Shown: piece after piece, positions 9,080-19,736 of the stretch | How positions within the stretch are numbered: the first letter of the stretch is position 1 | How the letters are laid out: the number at the start of each line of letters is the position of its first letter | Assembly: GCF_029870595.1 (NCBI RefSeq) | Contig: NZ_JAPDIR010000001.1 | Span: 476,914-540,913, forward strand | Reading direction: 5' to 3' | DNA length: 64,000 bases | Origin: Sphingomonas sp. CBMAI 2297 | GTDB taxonomy: Bacteria; Pseudomonadota; Alphaproteobacteria; Sphingomonadales; Sphingomonadaceae | Translations under genes and position numbers: made by a program | The notes under the pieces: generated by a model | What the model was told of the DNA's origin: nothing | Database searches by the model: none | The model's input: the letters and a program-made list of their open reading frames with translations, nothing else

Positions 9080-10282
9080 TTACAGGTCGATCAGCAGCCG
9101 GGTCGGATCCTCGATCGCGTTCTTCAGCGCGACGAGGAAGGTCACTGCCTCGCGGCCGTCGACCAGGCGGTGGTCGTAGCTGAGCGCGAGGTACATCATC
9201 GGACGGATCACGATCTGGCCGTCGCGGACCACCGGGCGGTCCTCGATACGGTGCAGGCCGAGCACGGCCGACTGGGGCGGGTTGATGATCGGGGTCGACA
9301 TCAGCGAGCCGAACACGCCGCCGTTCGAGATGGTGAAGGTGCCGCCCTTCATTTCTTCCATCTTCAGCGTGCCGTCCTTGGCGCGCTTGCCGAAATCGCC
9401 GATCGTCCGCTCGATGCCGGCGACCGACAGCGTCTCGGCGTCGCGGATCACCGGCACGACCAGGCCCTGCGGAGCCGAGACGGCGACCGAGATGTCGCAA
9501 TAATCGTGATAGACGATCTCGTCGCCCTCGATCGAGCCGTTGACGCCGGGGATGTCCTTGAGTGCCATGCAGGCGGCCTTCACGAAGAAGCCCATGAAGC
9601 CGAGGCGGACGCCGTGCTTCTTCTCGAACAGATCCTTGTACTTGGCGCGCGCCTCGATCACCGCGGTCATGTCCACGTCGTTGAACGTGGTGAGCATCGC
9701 GGCGGTGTTCTGCGCTTCCTTCAGGCGCTTGGCGACGGTCTGGCGCAGGCGCGTCATCTTGACGCGCTCTTCCTTGCGGCCATTGGCCGAGGAAGCGGCC
9801 GGCGCGGCGGCGGGCGCCGGAGTCGCGGCCGGGGCCGGCTTGGCGCTGGCGGCGGCGATCACATCGTCCTTGGTCAGGCGGCCGTCCTTGCCCGTGCCCT
9901 GCACGGTCGAGGGGTCGACGCCGGTCTCAAGCACCGCGCGGCGCACCGAGGGCGAGAGCGCGGCAGCCTCGGTCGCGGGCGCGGCGGCCGGAGCGGGCGC
10001 CGGGGCCGGCGCCGCGGCGGGAGCCGGGCTCGGCGCGGTGGCGGCACCGCCTTCGCTCACCACGGCGATCACCGCGCCGACCTCCACCGTGTCGCCCACC
10101 TTGACGAGCTGCTCGCCCATCACGCCGGCGACCGGGCTGCCCACTTCCACGGAGACCTTGTCGGTCTCCAGGCTCGCGATCGGCTCGTCGAGCTGCACGG
10201 GATCACCCGGGTTCTTCAGCCATTCGCCGAGCGTGGCTTCGGTGATCGATTCACCCAGCGTCGGGACTTTAACGTCTGCCAT
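9080..10282 (-). CDS. odhB: 2-oxoglutarate dehydrogenase E2, dihydrolipoyl succinyltransferase
   Basis: Core of the 2-oxoglutarate dehydrogenase complex; it transfers the succinyl group from lipoate to CoA. It has 400 residues. The N-terminal lipoyl domain carries the modified lysine in [10 protein letters not shown] (K42). Ala/Pro linkers flank a subunit-binding domain (around [13 protein letters not shown]), and the catalytic domain ends with [10 protein letters not shown] holding the active-site histidine. GAGGAAAG precedes the ATG. It is 28 bases downstream of sucA in the same operon. It is also called sucB. Confidence 0.96.
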   Translation of the reverse strand: MADVKVPTLGESITEATLGEWLKNPGDPVQLDEPIASLETDKVSVEVGSPVAGVMGEQLVKVGDTVEVGAVIAVVSEGGAATAPSPAPAAAPAPAPAPAAAPATEAAALSPSVRRAVLETGVDPSTVQGTGKDGRLTKDDVIAAASAKPAPAATPAPAAAPAASSANGRKEERVKMTRLRQTVAKRLKEAQNTAAMLTTFNDVDMTAVIEARAKYKDLFEKKHGVRLGFMGFFVKAACMALKDIPGVNGSIEGDEIVYHDYCDISVAVSAPQGLVVPVIRDAETLSVAGIERTIGDFGKRAKDGTLKMEEMKGGTFTISNGGVFGSLMSTPIINPPQSAVLGLHRIEDRPVVRDGQIVIRPMMYLALSYDHRLVDGREAVTFLVALKNAIEDPTRLLIDL

Positions 10283-10310
10283 TGTCTTTCCTCGTTCCCT
10301 GGGGACGGTC

Positions 10311-13247
10311 TCAGTTGTTGCGGGTGCGACGGATCTCGTCGCGGACATTGTGGCCAAGGGCATCGGCGATCAGCGCGCCCTGCTCGGCCTGGTGGCGCTT
10401 CATCAGGCCGGTGGCGACCGCAGCGGCCGGCGCGCGGCCGGCATAGCGCGGACGCCGCACCTTGCACTTCGCCTCGGCCAGGCTGGCCTCGATGAAGGGC
10501 TCGACAAAGGTCCAATAGCCGTTGTTCTTCGGCTCTTCCTGCGCCCAGATCACTTCCTCGACATTGGCCATGCGCGCGATGCGCTTGGCCAGCGCCTCGC
10601 CCGGGAAGGGATAGAGCTGCTCGATGCGGACGATCGCGGTGTTCTGGTCGCCGGCCGCGTCGCGCGCCTCGATCAGGTCATAGGCGACCTTGCCGGTGCA
10701 CAGCACCAGCCGCTTCACATCGGCATCGGCCGGCGCGCGCGGATCCGACAGGATGCGCATGAAGTGGCTGTCGCCCAGGAAATCCTCGGCCCTGGACACC
10801 GCCATCTTGTGGCGCAGCAGCGACTTGGGCGTCATCTGCACCAGCGGCTTGCGGAAGTTGCGGTGCATCTGGCGGCGCAGCAGGTGGAAATAGTTGGCCG
10901 GCGTCGTGATGTTGACGACCTGCATATTGTCTTCCGCGCAGAGCTGGAGATAGCGCTCCGGGCGCGCCGAGCTGTGCTCGGGGCCCTGGCCCTCATAGCC
11001 GTGCGGCAGCAGCATCACCAGGCCGTTGGCGCGCAGCCACTTGGCCTCGCCGGCGGCGATGAACTGGTCGATCATGATCTGCGCGCCGTTGGCGAAGTCG
11101 CCGAACTGCGCTTCCCACAGCACCAGCGTCTTCGGATCCGCGAGCGCATAGCCATATTCGAAGCCGAGCACGCCATATTCCGAGAGCGGGCTGTCGAGCA
11201 CTTCGAACGTGCCGTGCGGGATGGTGCTGAGCGGGATGTAGCGATGCTCGTCCCGCTGGTCGACCCAGACGGCGTGGCGCTGCGAGAAGGTGCCGCGGCC
11301 CGAATCCTGGCCGGACAGGCGCACGCCATAGCCTTCCGACAGCAGCGCGCCAAAGGCCAGCGCCTCGCCGGTCGCCCAGTCGAAATTCTCGCCGGAGGTG
11401 AACATCGCGCGCTTGGCATCGAGGACGCGGCCCAGCGTCTTGTGGATCTCGAGATCGGCGGGAACCTCGGTCAGCGTGCGGCCCAGGCTGTCGAACAGCT
11501 TCTTCTCGATGCCGGTGTCGACCGAGCGCCGCGCATTCTCGGTATCGGCAGGCGCCGACAGGCCCGACCAGCGGCCGCCGAACCAGTCCGCCTTGTTGGG
11601 GAGGTACGACTTGCCGGCCTCGAACTCGCCTTCGAGCAGCAGGTTGAACTGCCTGGTGCGCTCGTCGACAAAGCCCTGGTCGATCACGCCCTCGCCGATC
11701 AGCTTGCGCGCATAGACCACGCTCACCGACGGATGCTGGCGGATCGCCTTGTACATCAGCGGCTGGGTGAACGAGGGCTCGTCGCCTTCATTGTGGCCGA
11801 AGCGGCGATAGCACCACATGTCGATCACGACGTCGCGCTTGAAGGTCTGGCGGAACTCGATCGCCATCTTGCAGGCGAAGGTGACCGCTTCGGGATCGTC
11901 GCCATTGACGTGGAAGATCGGCGCCTGGACGCCCTTGGCGACGTCCGAAGGATAGGGCGAGGAGCGCGCGAATTGCGGGCTCGTCGTGAAGCCGATCTGG
12001 TTGTTGATCACGAAGTGCAGGCAGCCGCCGGTATTGTAGCCGCGAATGCCCGAGAAGCCGAGGCACTCCCACACGATGCCCTGGCCGGCAAAGGCCGCGT
12101 CGCCGTGCAGCAGCACGGGCAGCGAGCCGGTGTGCTGCTCCAGGTCGTTGGCGATCGTCTGGATCGCGCGGGTCTTGCCGAGCACCACCGGATCGGCGGC
12201 CTCCAGGTGCGAGGGATTGGCGACCAGCGACATATGGACGCTGATCCCGTCGAACTCGCGATCGGTGCTGGTGCCGAGGTGGTATTTCACGTCGCCCGAG
12301 CCGCCAACGTCATCCGGGTTGGACGAGCCGCCCGAGAATTCGTGGAAGATCGCGCGGTACGGCTTCGACATCACATTGGCGAGCATGTTGAGCCGGCCGC
12401 GATGGGCCATGCCGTAGACGATCTCGCGCACGCCGAGCTGGCCGCCATATTTGATGATGGCTTCCATCGCCGGGATCATCGCTTCGCCGCCGTCGAGGCC
12501 GAAGCGCTTGGTGCCGACATATTTCTTGCCGCAGAACTTCTCCCACTCCTCGGCCTCGATGACCTTGGAGAGGATCGCCTTCTTGCCGTCCGGCGTGAAC
12601 TGGATGGCCTTGTCCTTGCCTTCCATCCGGTCCTGGAGGAAGCGGCGCTCCTCGACATCGGCGATGTGCATGTATTCCAGGCCGACATTGCCGCAATAGT
12701 TCGCGCGCAGGATGTCGACGATCTCGCGGACGGTGGCCTTTTCCAGGCCGAGCGCGCCGCCGAGATAGATCGGGCGATCGAGATCGGCGCCGGTGAAGCC
12801 GTGATATTCGGGCGTCAGGTCGGCCGGCACGTCCTGGCGGGCCAGGCCGAGCGGATCGAGCGTGGCGGCGAGGTGGCCGCGGACCCGGTAGGTGCGGATC
12901 AGCAGCATCGCGCGGATCGAATCGCCGGCGGCGCGGGCGATGTCGGCTTCCGACGCGGCCGGGCCGGCGGGCTTGGCGGCAGGCGCGGCGCCGCCTTTGG
13001 CGGGCTTGGGCGCCGGCTCCATCTGGGTCGGGTCGAGACCGGCGGTGAGGGCATCCGTATCGGCGAGCGGCCAGCGCGGGTTCGCCCAGCTGGGGCCCGA
13101 GGCAGTGTTCTCGAGGCCCTCGAAGAATTGCTGCCACTGCGGCTCGATGCCCGTGGGATCCGCCTTGTAGCGGCGGTACAGCGTTTCAACGAAGGCGGGG
13201 CTCACCCCACCGGCAACCTGCTCGAAATCCAGGCCCTCATAGCCCAT
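10311..13247 (-). CDS. sucA: 2-oxoglutarate dehydrogenase E1 component
   Basis: Thiamine-diphosphate enzyme that decarboxylates 2-oxoglutarate and succinylates the E2 lipoyl group. It has 978 residues, somewhat longer than the E. coli enzyme. Family-typical segments include [31 protein letters not shown] (ThDP/Mg region) and [16 protein letters not shown]. The ATG at 13247 is preferred over an in-frame GTG 7 codons upstream because GAGG lies 8 bases before it. It is preceded by a palindromic repeat separating it from sucD and followed by odhB. Confidence 0.96.
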   Translation of the reverse strand: MGYEGLDFEQVAGGVSPAFVETLYRRYKADPTGIEPQWQQFFEGLENTASGPSWANPRWPLADTDALTAGLDPTQMEPAPKPAKGGAAPAAKPAGPAASEADIARAAGDSIRAMLLIRTYRVRGHLAATLDPLGLARQDVPADLTPEYHGFTGADLDRPIYLGGALGLEKATVREIVDILRANYCGNVGLEYMHIADVEERRFLQDRMEGKDKAIQFTPDGKKAILSKVIEAEEWEKFCGKKYVGTKRFGLDGGEAMIPAMEAIIKYGGQLGVREIVYGMAHRGRLNMLANVMSKPYRAIFHEFSGGSSNPDDVGGSGDVKYHLGTSTDREFDGISVHMSLVANPSHLEAADPVVLGKTRAIQTIANDLEQHTGSLPVLLHGDAAFAGQGIVWECLGFSGIRGYNTGGCLHFVINNQIGFTTSPQFARSSPYPSDVAKGVQAPIFHVNGDDPEAVTFACKMAIEFRQTFKRDVVIDMWCYRRFGHNEGDEPSFTQPLMYKAIRQHPSVSVVYARKLIGEGVIDQGFVDERTRQFNLLLEGEFEAGKSYLPNKADWFGGRWSGLSAPADTENARRSVDTGIEKKLFDSLGRTLTEVPADLEIHKTLGRVLDAKRAMFTSGENFDWATGEALAFGALLSEGYGVRLSGQDSGRGTFSQRHAVWVDQRDEHRYIPLSTIPHGTFEVLDSPLSEYGVLGFEYGYALADPKTLVLWEAQFGDFANGAQIMIDQFIAAGEAKWLRANGLVMLLPHGYEGQGPEHSSARPERYLQLCAEDNMQVVNITTPANYFHLLRRQMHRNFRKPLVQMTPKSLLRHKMAVSRAEDFLGDSHFMRILSDPRAPADADVKRLVLCTGKVAYDLIEARDAAGDQNTAIVRIEQLYPFPGEALAKRIARMANVEEVIWAQEEPKNNGYWTFVEPFIEASLAEAKCKVRRPRYAGRAPAAAVATGLMKRHQAEQGALIADALGHNVRDEIRRTRNN

Positions 13248-13263
13248 CGTCAATTCCTCAATC

Positions 13264-13352
13264 GTCACCCCGGCGAAAGCCGGGGTCCCAGGCCGATTGC
13301 ACGGCCTAACCGCACGAGATCCGGCCCGGACCGGGTCCGGGGCCGGATGACG
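13264..13352. repeat. Double-hairpin repeat between sucD and sucA
   Basis: An 89-base element starts with GTCACCCCGGC and ends with CCGGATGAC. It contains one hairpin CCCCGGC-gaaa-GCCGGGG and a second from TCCGGCCCGGAC paired with GTCCGGGGCCGGA. It is a diverged relative of the GTCATCC...GGATGAC elements elsewhere in the window. It occupies nearly all of the sucD-sucA gap, so it may tune read-through or mRNA stability inside the operon. Confidence 0.7.
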
Positions 13353-13361
13353 GCCTAGTTG

Positions 13362-14246
13362 TTAACCCTTGAGCACTTCCACAAGGGTCGAGCCCAGCTC
13401 GGACGGGCTGGCCGCGACGCGGATGCCCGCCTCTTCCATCTTGGCGATCTTCTCCTCGGCGCCGCCCTGGCCGCCCGAGACGATGGCGCCGGCATGGCCC
13501 ATGCGGCGGCCCGGAGGCGCCGTGCGGCCCGCGATGAAGCCGGCCATCGGCTTCTTGCGGCCACGCTTGGCCTCGTCGATCAGGAACTGCGCGGCTTCCT
13601 CTTCGGCCGAGCCGCCGATCTCGCCGATCATGATCATCGACTGGGTCGCGTCGTCCGCGAGGAACAGCTCGAGCACGTCGATGAAGTTGGTGCCGTTGAC
13701 GGGGTCGCCGCCGATGCCCACCGCGGTGGTCTGGCCCAGGCCGGCATTGGTGGTCTGGAACACCGCCTCATAAGTGAGGGTGCCCGAGCGCGAGACGACG
13801 CCCACCGAGCCCTTGGAGAAGATCGAGCCCGGCATGATGCCGATCTTGCACTCGCCCGGGGTCAGCAGGCCGGGGCAGTTCGGGCCGATCAGGCGCGACT
13901 TGGAACCCGAAAGTGCGCGCTTCACCTTGACCATGTCGAGCACCGGAATGCCTTCGGTGATGCAGACGATCAGCGGCACTTCGGCGTCGATCGCCTCGAG
14001 GATCGAGTCGGCGGCGAAGGGCGGCGGCACGTAGATGACCGAGGCGTCGGCGCCGGTCTTGGTGACGGCCTCGGCGACGGTGTCGAACACGGGCAGGCCG
14101 ATATGCTCGGTGCCGCCCTTGCCGGGGGTCACGCCGCCGACCATCTGCGTCCCATAGGCGAGCGCCTGCTGGGTGTGGAAGGTGCCGGTCTCACCGGTCA
14201 TCCCCTGGGTGATGACCTTGGTGTTCTTGTTGATCAGGATGCTCAT
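13362..14246 (-). CDS. sucD: Succinate-CoA ligase alpha subunit
   Basis: The alpha subunit binds CoA and carries the phosphohistidine used in succinyl-CoA synthesis or cleavage. It has 294 residues. The CoA-binding Rossmann region contains [15 protein letters not shown]. The second domain has [16 protein letters not shown], and the phosphorylated histidine lies in [15 protein letters not shown] (H251). The beta subunit (sucC), which normally lies immediately upstream, is not in the window; a secreted unknown protein ends 4 bases upstream instead. Confidence 0.96.
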   Translation of the reverse strand: MSILINKNTKVITQGMTGETGTFHTQQALAYGTQMVGGVTPGKGGTEHIGLPVFDTVAEAVTKTGADASVIYVPPPFAADSILEAIDAEVPLIVCITEGIPVLDMVKVKRALSGSKSRLIGPNCPGLLTPGECKIGIMPGSIFSKGSVGVVSRSGTLTYEAVFQTTNAGLGQTTAVGIGGDPVNGTNFIDVLELFLADDATQSMIMIGEIGGSAEEEAAQFLIDEAKRGRKKPMAGFIAGRTAPPGRRMGHAGAIVSGGQGGAEEKIAKMEEAGIRVAASPSELGSTLVEVLKG

Positions 14247-14250
14247 GCGT

Positions 14251-14846
14251 TCACTGGGCTCCAGGCGCTTTGGATTCGGTTGGGGAGGAGGAGCGCAGCA
14301 CGACCCAGCCGCCATAGGCGGCGGCGGTCAGGCGAACGCTGTCTCGTGCGGAAGTGGCGACCGACGCGCCGACCGCGCTGGCGGTCGGCCGGGCGGTGAG
14401 GGGCACGCTATCCTCATTGGGGAGGACGACCTTGCGCGCGGCGAAATAATCGTCGTCGGACAGCGCGTGCCACAGCACGATGCAGCTGTCCCCGATCGGC
14501 ACGCCGCTGGGCGCGGCGGTGGGCGGCATCAGATAGAGCTGGCCGCCGGCGATCCGGTAGATGGCGTTGGGCACCTGCGCGGCGGCGGGCGCGGGCAGCT
14601 TCTCCGCCTCGCCGCGCGTGGCGACCGTGCTGGCGCCGAGCGCGCGCCGCGCGGCGGCGGGGAGCGCGGCGAAGCCGACCGACTCCGCGACGCTCTTGCT
14701 CAGCCGCACCGCGCCGTTGACGCAGGCCGCCTGGAACAGCGGCACCGGCTCGGCCGGCGCGGTGGGCGTAGCCTCCTGCGCGGCGGCGGGGGCGGCGGCG
14801 AGGGCGAGCAGGCCAGTCAGGACCCGCATCCTTTTCATGCGCTGGC

Positions 14847-14850
<4 letters not shown>
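14251..14850 (-). CDS. Exported protein of unknown function, TCA operon
   Basis: Not recognised. A 199-residue protein beginning with a charged stretch and a typical export signal ([18 protein letters not shown]), so it is probably periplasmic. The mature part includes [19 protein letters not shown] and [11 protein letters not shown], with two cysteines that could form a disulfide. The start overlaps the previous gene's stop (ATGA) and its stop lies 4 bases before sucD, so it is translated within the mdh-sucD operon at the position where sucC is expected. A link to the TCA cycle is only positional. Confidence 0.75.
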
Positions 14851-16317
<1,467 letters not shown>

Positions 16318-16468
16318 CTATGGGTCTGGTTCAACCGGACACAGACGCGCGTACCGGCGCGCCGGTGAAAGCGGTGGCGGCTTAGGCCCATAATAGGAGA
16401 GTCGCAACCCATGAAAGCGGAGGGCCGCGGAATATCTTTGCAACTAATTCGCAAGTGCAATAAGCAAC

Positions 16469-16759
16469 TTACGCCTCTTCGCGGGCATCGACATAGCGCC
16501 GTTCGCCCGTGGCGGGATTGAACCATACGACCACGAGCCGGCCACTCTCCTCGTCGAGAAAGCGTTCCGCGGTGGGCTGCCAGCCGGCCGCGTCGGGCGG
16601 CGTGCCGGCGCCGCGATAATGGAAGCGTTCGAACAGCGTGCCGAGCAGCAGCAGCCCGGCGGCGACCAGCATCGGCCAGGCGGTGGCGTCCCACAGCGTC
16701 ATCGCGACGGCGGCGGCGAACCAGAGCGCGGCCGCGACCGTCACGATCAGGCGGAGCAT
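16469..16759 (-). CDS. Small membrane protein of unknown function
   Basis: Not recognised. 96 residues: two adjacent hydrophobic segments at the N-terminus (LIVTVAAALWFAAAVAM, then WPMLVAAGLLLLGTLFE) followed by a soluble tail with WQPTAERFLDEESGRLVVVW and NPATGERRYVDA. The tail reads like a small beta-rich domain exposed to one side of the membrane. It starts 5 bases after the YbjQ gene's stop, so the two are almost certainly co-transcribed. Confidence 0.72.
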   Translation of the reverse strand: MLRLIVTVAAALWFAAAVAMTLWDATAWPMLVAAGLLLLGTLFERFHYRGAGTPPDAAGWQPTAERFLDEESGRLVVVWFNPATGERRYVDAREEA

Positions 16760-16764
16760 CCCGA

Positions 16765-17094
16765 TCAGTCCAGCGGGGCCGGGTCGAGCACCACCGCCGT
16801 GCCATAGGCGACGACTTCGTTCATCGCCTGGGCGATCTCGCCCGAGTCGAAGCGCATCATCACGATCGCATTGGCGCCCATCGCATGGGCGTTGGCGACC
16901 ATCCGGTCGATCGCGTGGCGACGGGCATCCTCGACCAGCCGCGTATATTCGGGGATCTCGCCGCCGACGATCGAGCGCAGCGAGGCGCTGATGTTGCCGC
17001 CGATGCCGCGGCTGCGGACGACGACGCCGAACACCTGCCCCAGGGTGCGGACGACGCTGTGGCCCGGAATATTCTCGGTAGTGGTGACGATCAT
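16765..17094 (-). CDS. YbjQ/UPF0145 family protein
   Basis: A 109-residue soluble protein of the YbjQ family, whose members form pentameric rings and are annotated as putative heavy-metal-binding. Family signatures are TTENIPGHSVVRTLGQVFG near the start, GGEIPEYTRLVEDAR in the middle and ANAIVMMRFDS toward the end. Metal binding and physiological role are not established. It is paired with the small membrane protein downstream and divergent from the lipoprotein/ATP-grasp pair. Confidence 0.85.
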   Translation of the reverse strand: MIVTTTENIPGHSVVRTLGQVFGVVVRSRGIGGNISASLRSIVGGEIPEYTRLVEDARRHAIDRMVANAHAMGANAIVMMRFDSGEIAQAMNEVVAYGTAVVLDPAPLD

Positions 17095-17196
17095 GGTTCT
17101 ACCCCGTGAGTCGGTGGCGCCATCCTGCCGGTGCGCGGACGGATTGCCAAGCGCCGCGCCATGCTGATAGCTCTCCGCCCCGAACAGGGGGGCGGG

Positions 17197-17565
17197 ATGC
17201 ACGGGAAGATCGATTTTTCGGTGCTCAAGGTGACGGCGGCGACTTCGGCGGCGCTGCTGGCGAGCGGCTGCGGGGGCGGCCAGCTGGTTGCGAACCAGCC
17301 GACCCAGCTGTGCGTCGACGCCGGCGGCCGGCGCATCGCCGATGCGAGCTGCGGCGGCGGGCGCGGCGGCGGCGGTGGCCTGGGCGGGGGGCATGCCTAT
17401 TATGTCGGCCGCGGCCAGCGCGTGCCCGAGATGGGCGAGGTCGCCCGGGGCGGCTCGATCCGGCCGAGCGCCGGCGTCTCCTATTCGAGCGCGAGCAGGG
17501 GCTCGGTGTCGCGCGGCGGCTTCGGGCGCTCGGCCGGCTTCCATGGCGGCTTCGGAGGCGGGTGA
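17197..17565 (+). CDS. Small glycine-rich lipoprotein, YgiB-like C-terminus
   Basis: A 122-residue protein with a signal sequence ending in LLASGC (lipidated C25), then a Gly-rich low-complexity region. The C-terminal VSRGGFG (104-110) resembles the RGGFG motif near the end of E. coli YgiB/DUF1190 proteins. It overlaps by one base the YgiC-like ATP-grasp gene, the same order as E. coli ygiB-ygiC. ATG 17197 is chosen because a G-rich ribosome site precedes it. The lipobox is slightly atypical (Ala at -3). Homology to YgiB rests on the short motif and context. Confidence 0.65.
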   Translation: MHGKIDFSVLKVTAATSAALLASGCGGGQLVANQPTQLCVDAGGRRIADASCGGGRGGGGGLGGGHAYYVGRGQRVPEMGEVARGGSIRPSAGVSYSSASRGSVSRGGFGRSAGFHGGFGGG

Positions 17566-18707
17566 TGCGGCGCACCCCGGTCGCCCCGCGGCCGGACTGG
17601 CAGGCTCGGGTCGAGGCGCTGGGCCTCGTCTGGCACAGCATGGACGGCCGCCCCTATTGGGACGAAAGCGCCTGCTATCGCTTCAGCCTGAGGGAAATCG
17701 AGGAGATCGAGGCGGCGACGGCCGAGCTCTACCGGCTGTTCCTGGCGGCGGGCGAGCATGTCCTTGCCAGCGACCTGCTCGGCAGCTTCGGCATTCCCGA
17801 GCCGGCCTGGGCCGCGATCCGGCGGGCCTGGGACGAAGAGCCGCCCGCGCTCAATTTCGGCCGCTTCGATCTCGGCTATGCCGGCGACGGCCCGCCCAAG
17901 CTGTTCGAGTTCAACTGCGACACGCCGACCAGCCTGGTCGAGGCCGCGGTGATCCAGTGGGACTGGAAGGAAGCCGTCTTCCCGGCGCTGGACCAGTATA
18001 ACGGCCTGCACGAGAAGCTGGTCGCGCGATGGCGCGACATCGCGCCGCTGCTCCCGGGCGGCCATGTTCATTTCGCCCATGTCGCGGACGCTGCCGGCGA
18101 GGACACGGTCACCATCGCCTATCTGCGCGACACGGCGCAGGCGGCCGGGCTCGCCACCGCCGCGATCCGCATGGAGGATATCGGCTGGAACCATGACGCG
18201 CGGCGCTTCGTCGACCTGCGGGACCAGGTGATCGAGAACTGCTTTCACCTCTATCCCTGGGAATGGCTCCTCGCCGAGGACTTCGCGCCGGCATTGCTGG
18301 AGAGCCTGGGCGGCACGCGCTGGATCGAGCCGATCTGGAAGATGATCTGGAGCAACAAGGCGATCCTGCCGGTGCTCTGGGAGCTGTTCCCCGGCCATCC
18401 GAACCTGCTCCCCGCCGGCCGGCGCCGGCTGCCCGGCGGCGACCAGGTCGCCAAGCCGCTGCTCGGGCGCGAGGGCGCGAACGTCTCGATCCTGCGTGGC
18501 GGCGAAGTCGTCGCCGAGACCGGCGGGCGCTATGACGAGAGCGGCTGGATCTACCAGGCGCTCTATCTCCTGCGCGACTTCGGCGGCGGCTATCCGGTGA
18601 TCGGCGCGTGGATCGTCGATGGCGAGCCCGCCGGCATGGGCATCCGCGAGGACGGCCTCATCACCGGCAACACCGCGCGCTTCGTGCCGCACGTGATCGA
18701 GGGCTGA
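17565..18707 (+). CDS. Glutathionylspermidine synthase-like ATP-grasp ligase (YgiC/YjfC type)
   Basis: A 380-residue protein equivalent to the C-terminal synthetase half of glutathionylspermidine synthetase, without the N-terminal amidase domain. Family motifs: FEFNCDTPTSL (114-124) and the ATP-binding AKPLLGREGANV (from 296). The family forms amide bonds with ATP, and E. coli YgiC and YjfC are of this size; their substrates are unsettled, so spermidine-glutathione synthesis should not be assumed. The start overlaps the preceding lipoprotein stop (TGATG) with GGAGG upstream, implying coupled synthesis. It is convergent with the VOC gene. Confidence 0.88.
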   Translation: MRRTPVAPRPDWQARVEALGLVWHSMDGRPYWDESACYRFSLREIEEIEAATAELYRLFLAAGEHVLASDLLGSFGIPEPAWAAIRRAWDEEPPALNFGRFDLGYAGDGPPKLFEFNCDTPTSLVEAAVIQWDWKEAVFPALDQYNGLHEKLVARWRDIAPLLPGGHVHFAHVADAAGEDTVTIAYLRDTAQAAGLATAAIRMEDIGWNHDARRFVDLRDQVIENCFHLYPWEWLLAEDFAPALLESLGGTRWIEPIWKMIWSNKAILPVLWELFPGHPNLLPAGRRRLPGGDQVAKPLLGREGANVSILRGGEVVAETGGRYDESGWIYQALYLLRDFGGGYPVIGAWIVDGEPAGMGIREDGLITGNTARFVPHVIEG

Positions 18708-18711
18708 GCCC

Positions 18712-19119
18712 TCAGCCCTGGCCCGAAAGATCCTGGTAGAGCATCAGGGCATTGCCATCGGGATCGTAGAAGGTGAGCAGCCGGACCATGCCGGGGATCT
18801 CCTGCGCCGGCCCGTCCTGGCGCACGCCGGCCGCATCGAGCGCCGCCTTGGCCGCGTCGAGATCGACCACGCCGAAAGTGAGCGTCGCGCCGCCGCCCTG
18901 GATCACCTTCTCGACCTGGGCGAGGCCGACCGTCACGCGCGTGACCGGGCTCTCGAACTCGCACCAGGCGATCTCGTCCATCCGGTAGAGAAGGTTCATG
19001 CCCAGCACGTCGCGATACCAGGCGATGCCGGCATCGAGATCGCGGACGTTGAGCGCGCAGGTGAGGCCGCCGTCAAAGCCGATGGCGGCGCGGGCGGGGG
19101 CTTCGAGCGTGGTAGCCAT
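18712..19119 (-). CDS. VOC-superfamily (glyoxalase/dioxygenase fold) protein
   Basis: A 135-residue single-chain VOC protein with paired beta-alpha-beta motifs. Visible segments are CALNVRDLDAGIAWYRDVLG and MNLLYRMDEIAWCEFESPV in the first half, and VVDLDAAKAALDAAGV with LLTFYDPDGNALMLYQD in the second. These proteins bind a metal and act on small molecules, or bind drugs; the substrate is unknown. It is divergent from the tandem winged-helix regulator across about 60 bases, so it may be that regulator's target. Confidence 0.85.
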   Translation of the reverse strand: MATTLEAPARAAIGFDGGLTCALNVRDLDAGIAWYRDVLGMNLLYRMDEIAWCEFESPVTRVTVGLAQVEKVIQGGGATLTFGVVDLDAAKAALDAAGVRQDGPAQEIPGMVRLLTFYDPDGNALMLYQDLSGQG

Positions 19120-19180
19120 GTCGATTCTCCGACTCTTGAGTTCCATTTGTATAGTCGATATGAATTTGGAGATGGAGTCA

Positions 19181-19720
19181 ATGCCCCCCGAACCCGTGCC
19201 GCTGCTGCGCATGCTCGAGGCCAATCGCTGGGCGATTCCGGTGCTGGCGCTGCTGCATCGGGAGCAGGGCTCGCGCTTCGCGGTGATCGCGCGGGCATTC
19301 GGCCTGCCGCACAACAGCCTGGCGCGCTGCCTCGTCCACCTGAAGGCGTGCGGCTGGGTGATTCCCAATCCCGGCCATGGCCACCCGCTGCGCCCCGAAT
19401 ATGTGCTGACCGAAGCCGGGCTGGCGGCGGGCGCGCTGTGCGCGCGGATCGAGGCAGCGCGGGCCCGGCTGAAGCTGGAGGCGGGCGACCTGCCGCGCTG
19501 GTCGCTGCCGCTGGTCGCCGGGCTGGGCGCCGACTGGACGCGCTTCGGCGAGATCCAGGCGCGTCTCGCTCCGGTGACGCCGCGGGCGCTGTCGACCACG
19601 CTCAAGGCCGTGATCGACGAGGCCCTGGTGCGGCGGAAGCTGGAGGATCGCTATCCGCCGCTGCCGCTCTACGCGCTGACGGGCAAGGGCATGGATTTCG
19701 CGGCGGCAATGGCGGGCTAG
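19181..19720 (+). CDS. Tandem winged-helix (HxlR-like) transcriptional regulator
   Basis: A 179-residue protein made of two copies of a winged-helix domain. Unit 1 (about 12-80) and unit 2 (about 105-170) align: RWAIPVLALL with RWSLPLVAGL, RFAVIARAFG with RFGEIQARLA, YVLTEAG with YALTGKG. This resembles two HxlR-type domains fused in one chain, giving a dimer-like DNA reader. ATG 19181 is preferred because GGAG lies just upstream; ATG 19160 is in frame but lacks a ribosome site. It is divergent from the VOC gene, a classic regulator-target layout. Confidence 0.75.
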   Translation: MPPEPVPLLRMLEANRWAIPVLALLHREQGSRFAVIARAFGLPHNSLARCLVHLKACGWVIPNPGHGHPLRPEYVLTEAGLAAGALCARIEAARARLKLEAGDLPRWSLPLVAGLGADWTRFGEIQARLAPVTPRALSTTLKAVIDEALVRRKLEDRYPPLPLYALTGKGMDFAAAMAG

Positions 19721-19736
19721 TGTTCGGGAAGAAGGG

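Noticed and set aside
9540..13358. A 1272-codon open frame on the plus strand across odhB and sucA
   Set aside because: It lies opposite two certain genes, has no recognisable domain and is Arg/Ala/Gly/His-rich, the usual product of GC-rich antisense frames.
18699..18713. Palindrome GAGGGC-TGA-GCCCTC across the stops of the ATP-grasp and VOC genes
   Set aside because: Short 6-bp stem without T-tract; may arise by chance in GC-rich coding ends, so not called a terminator.
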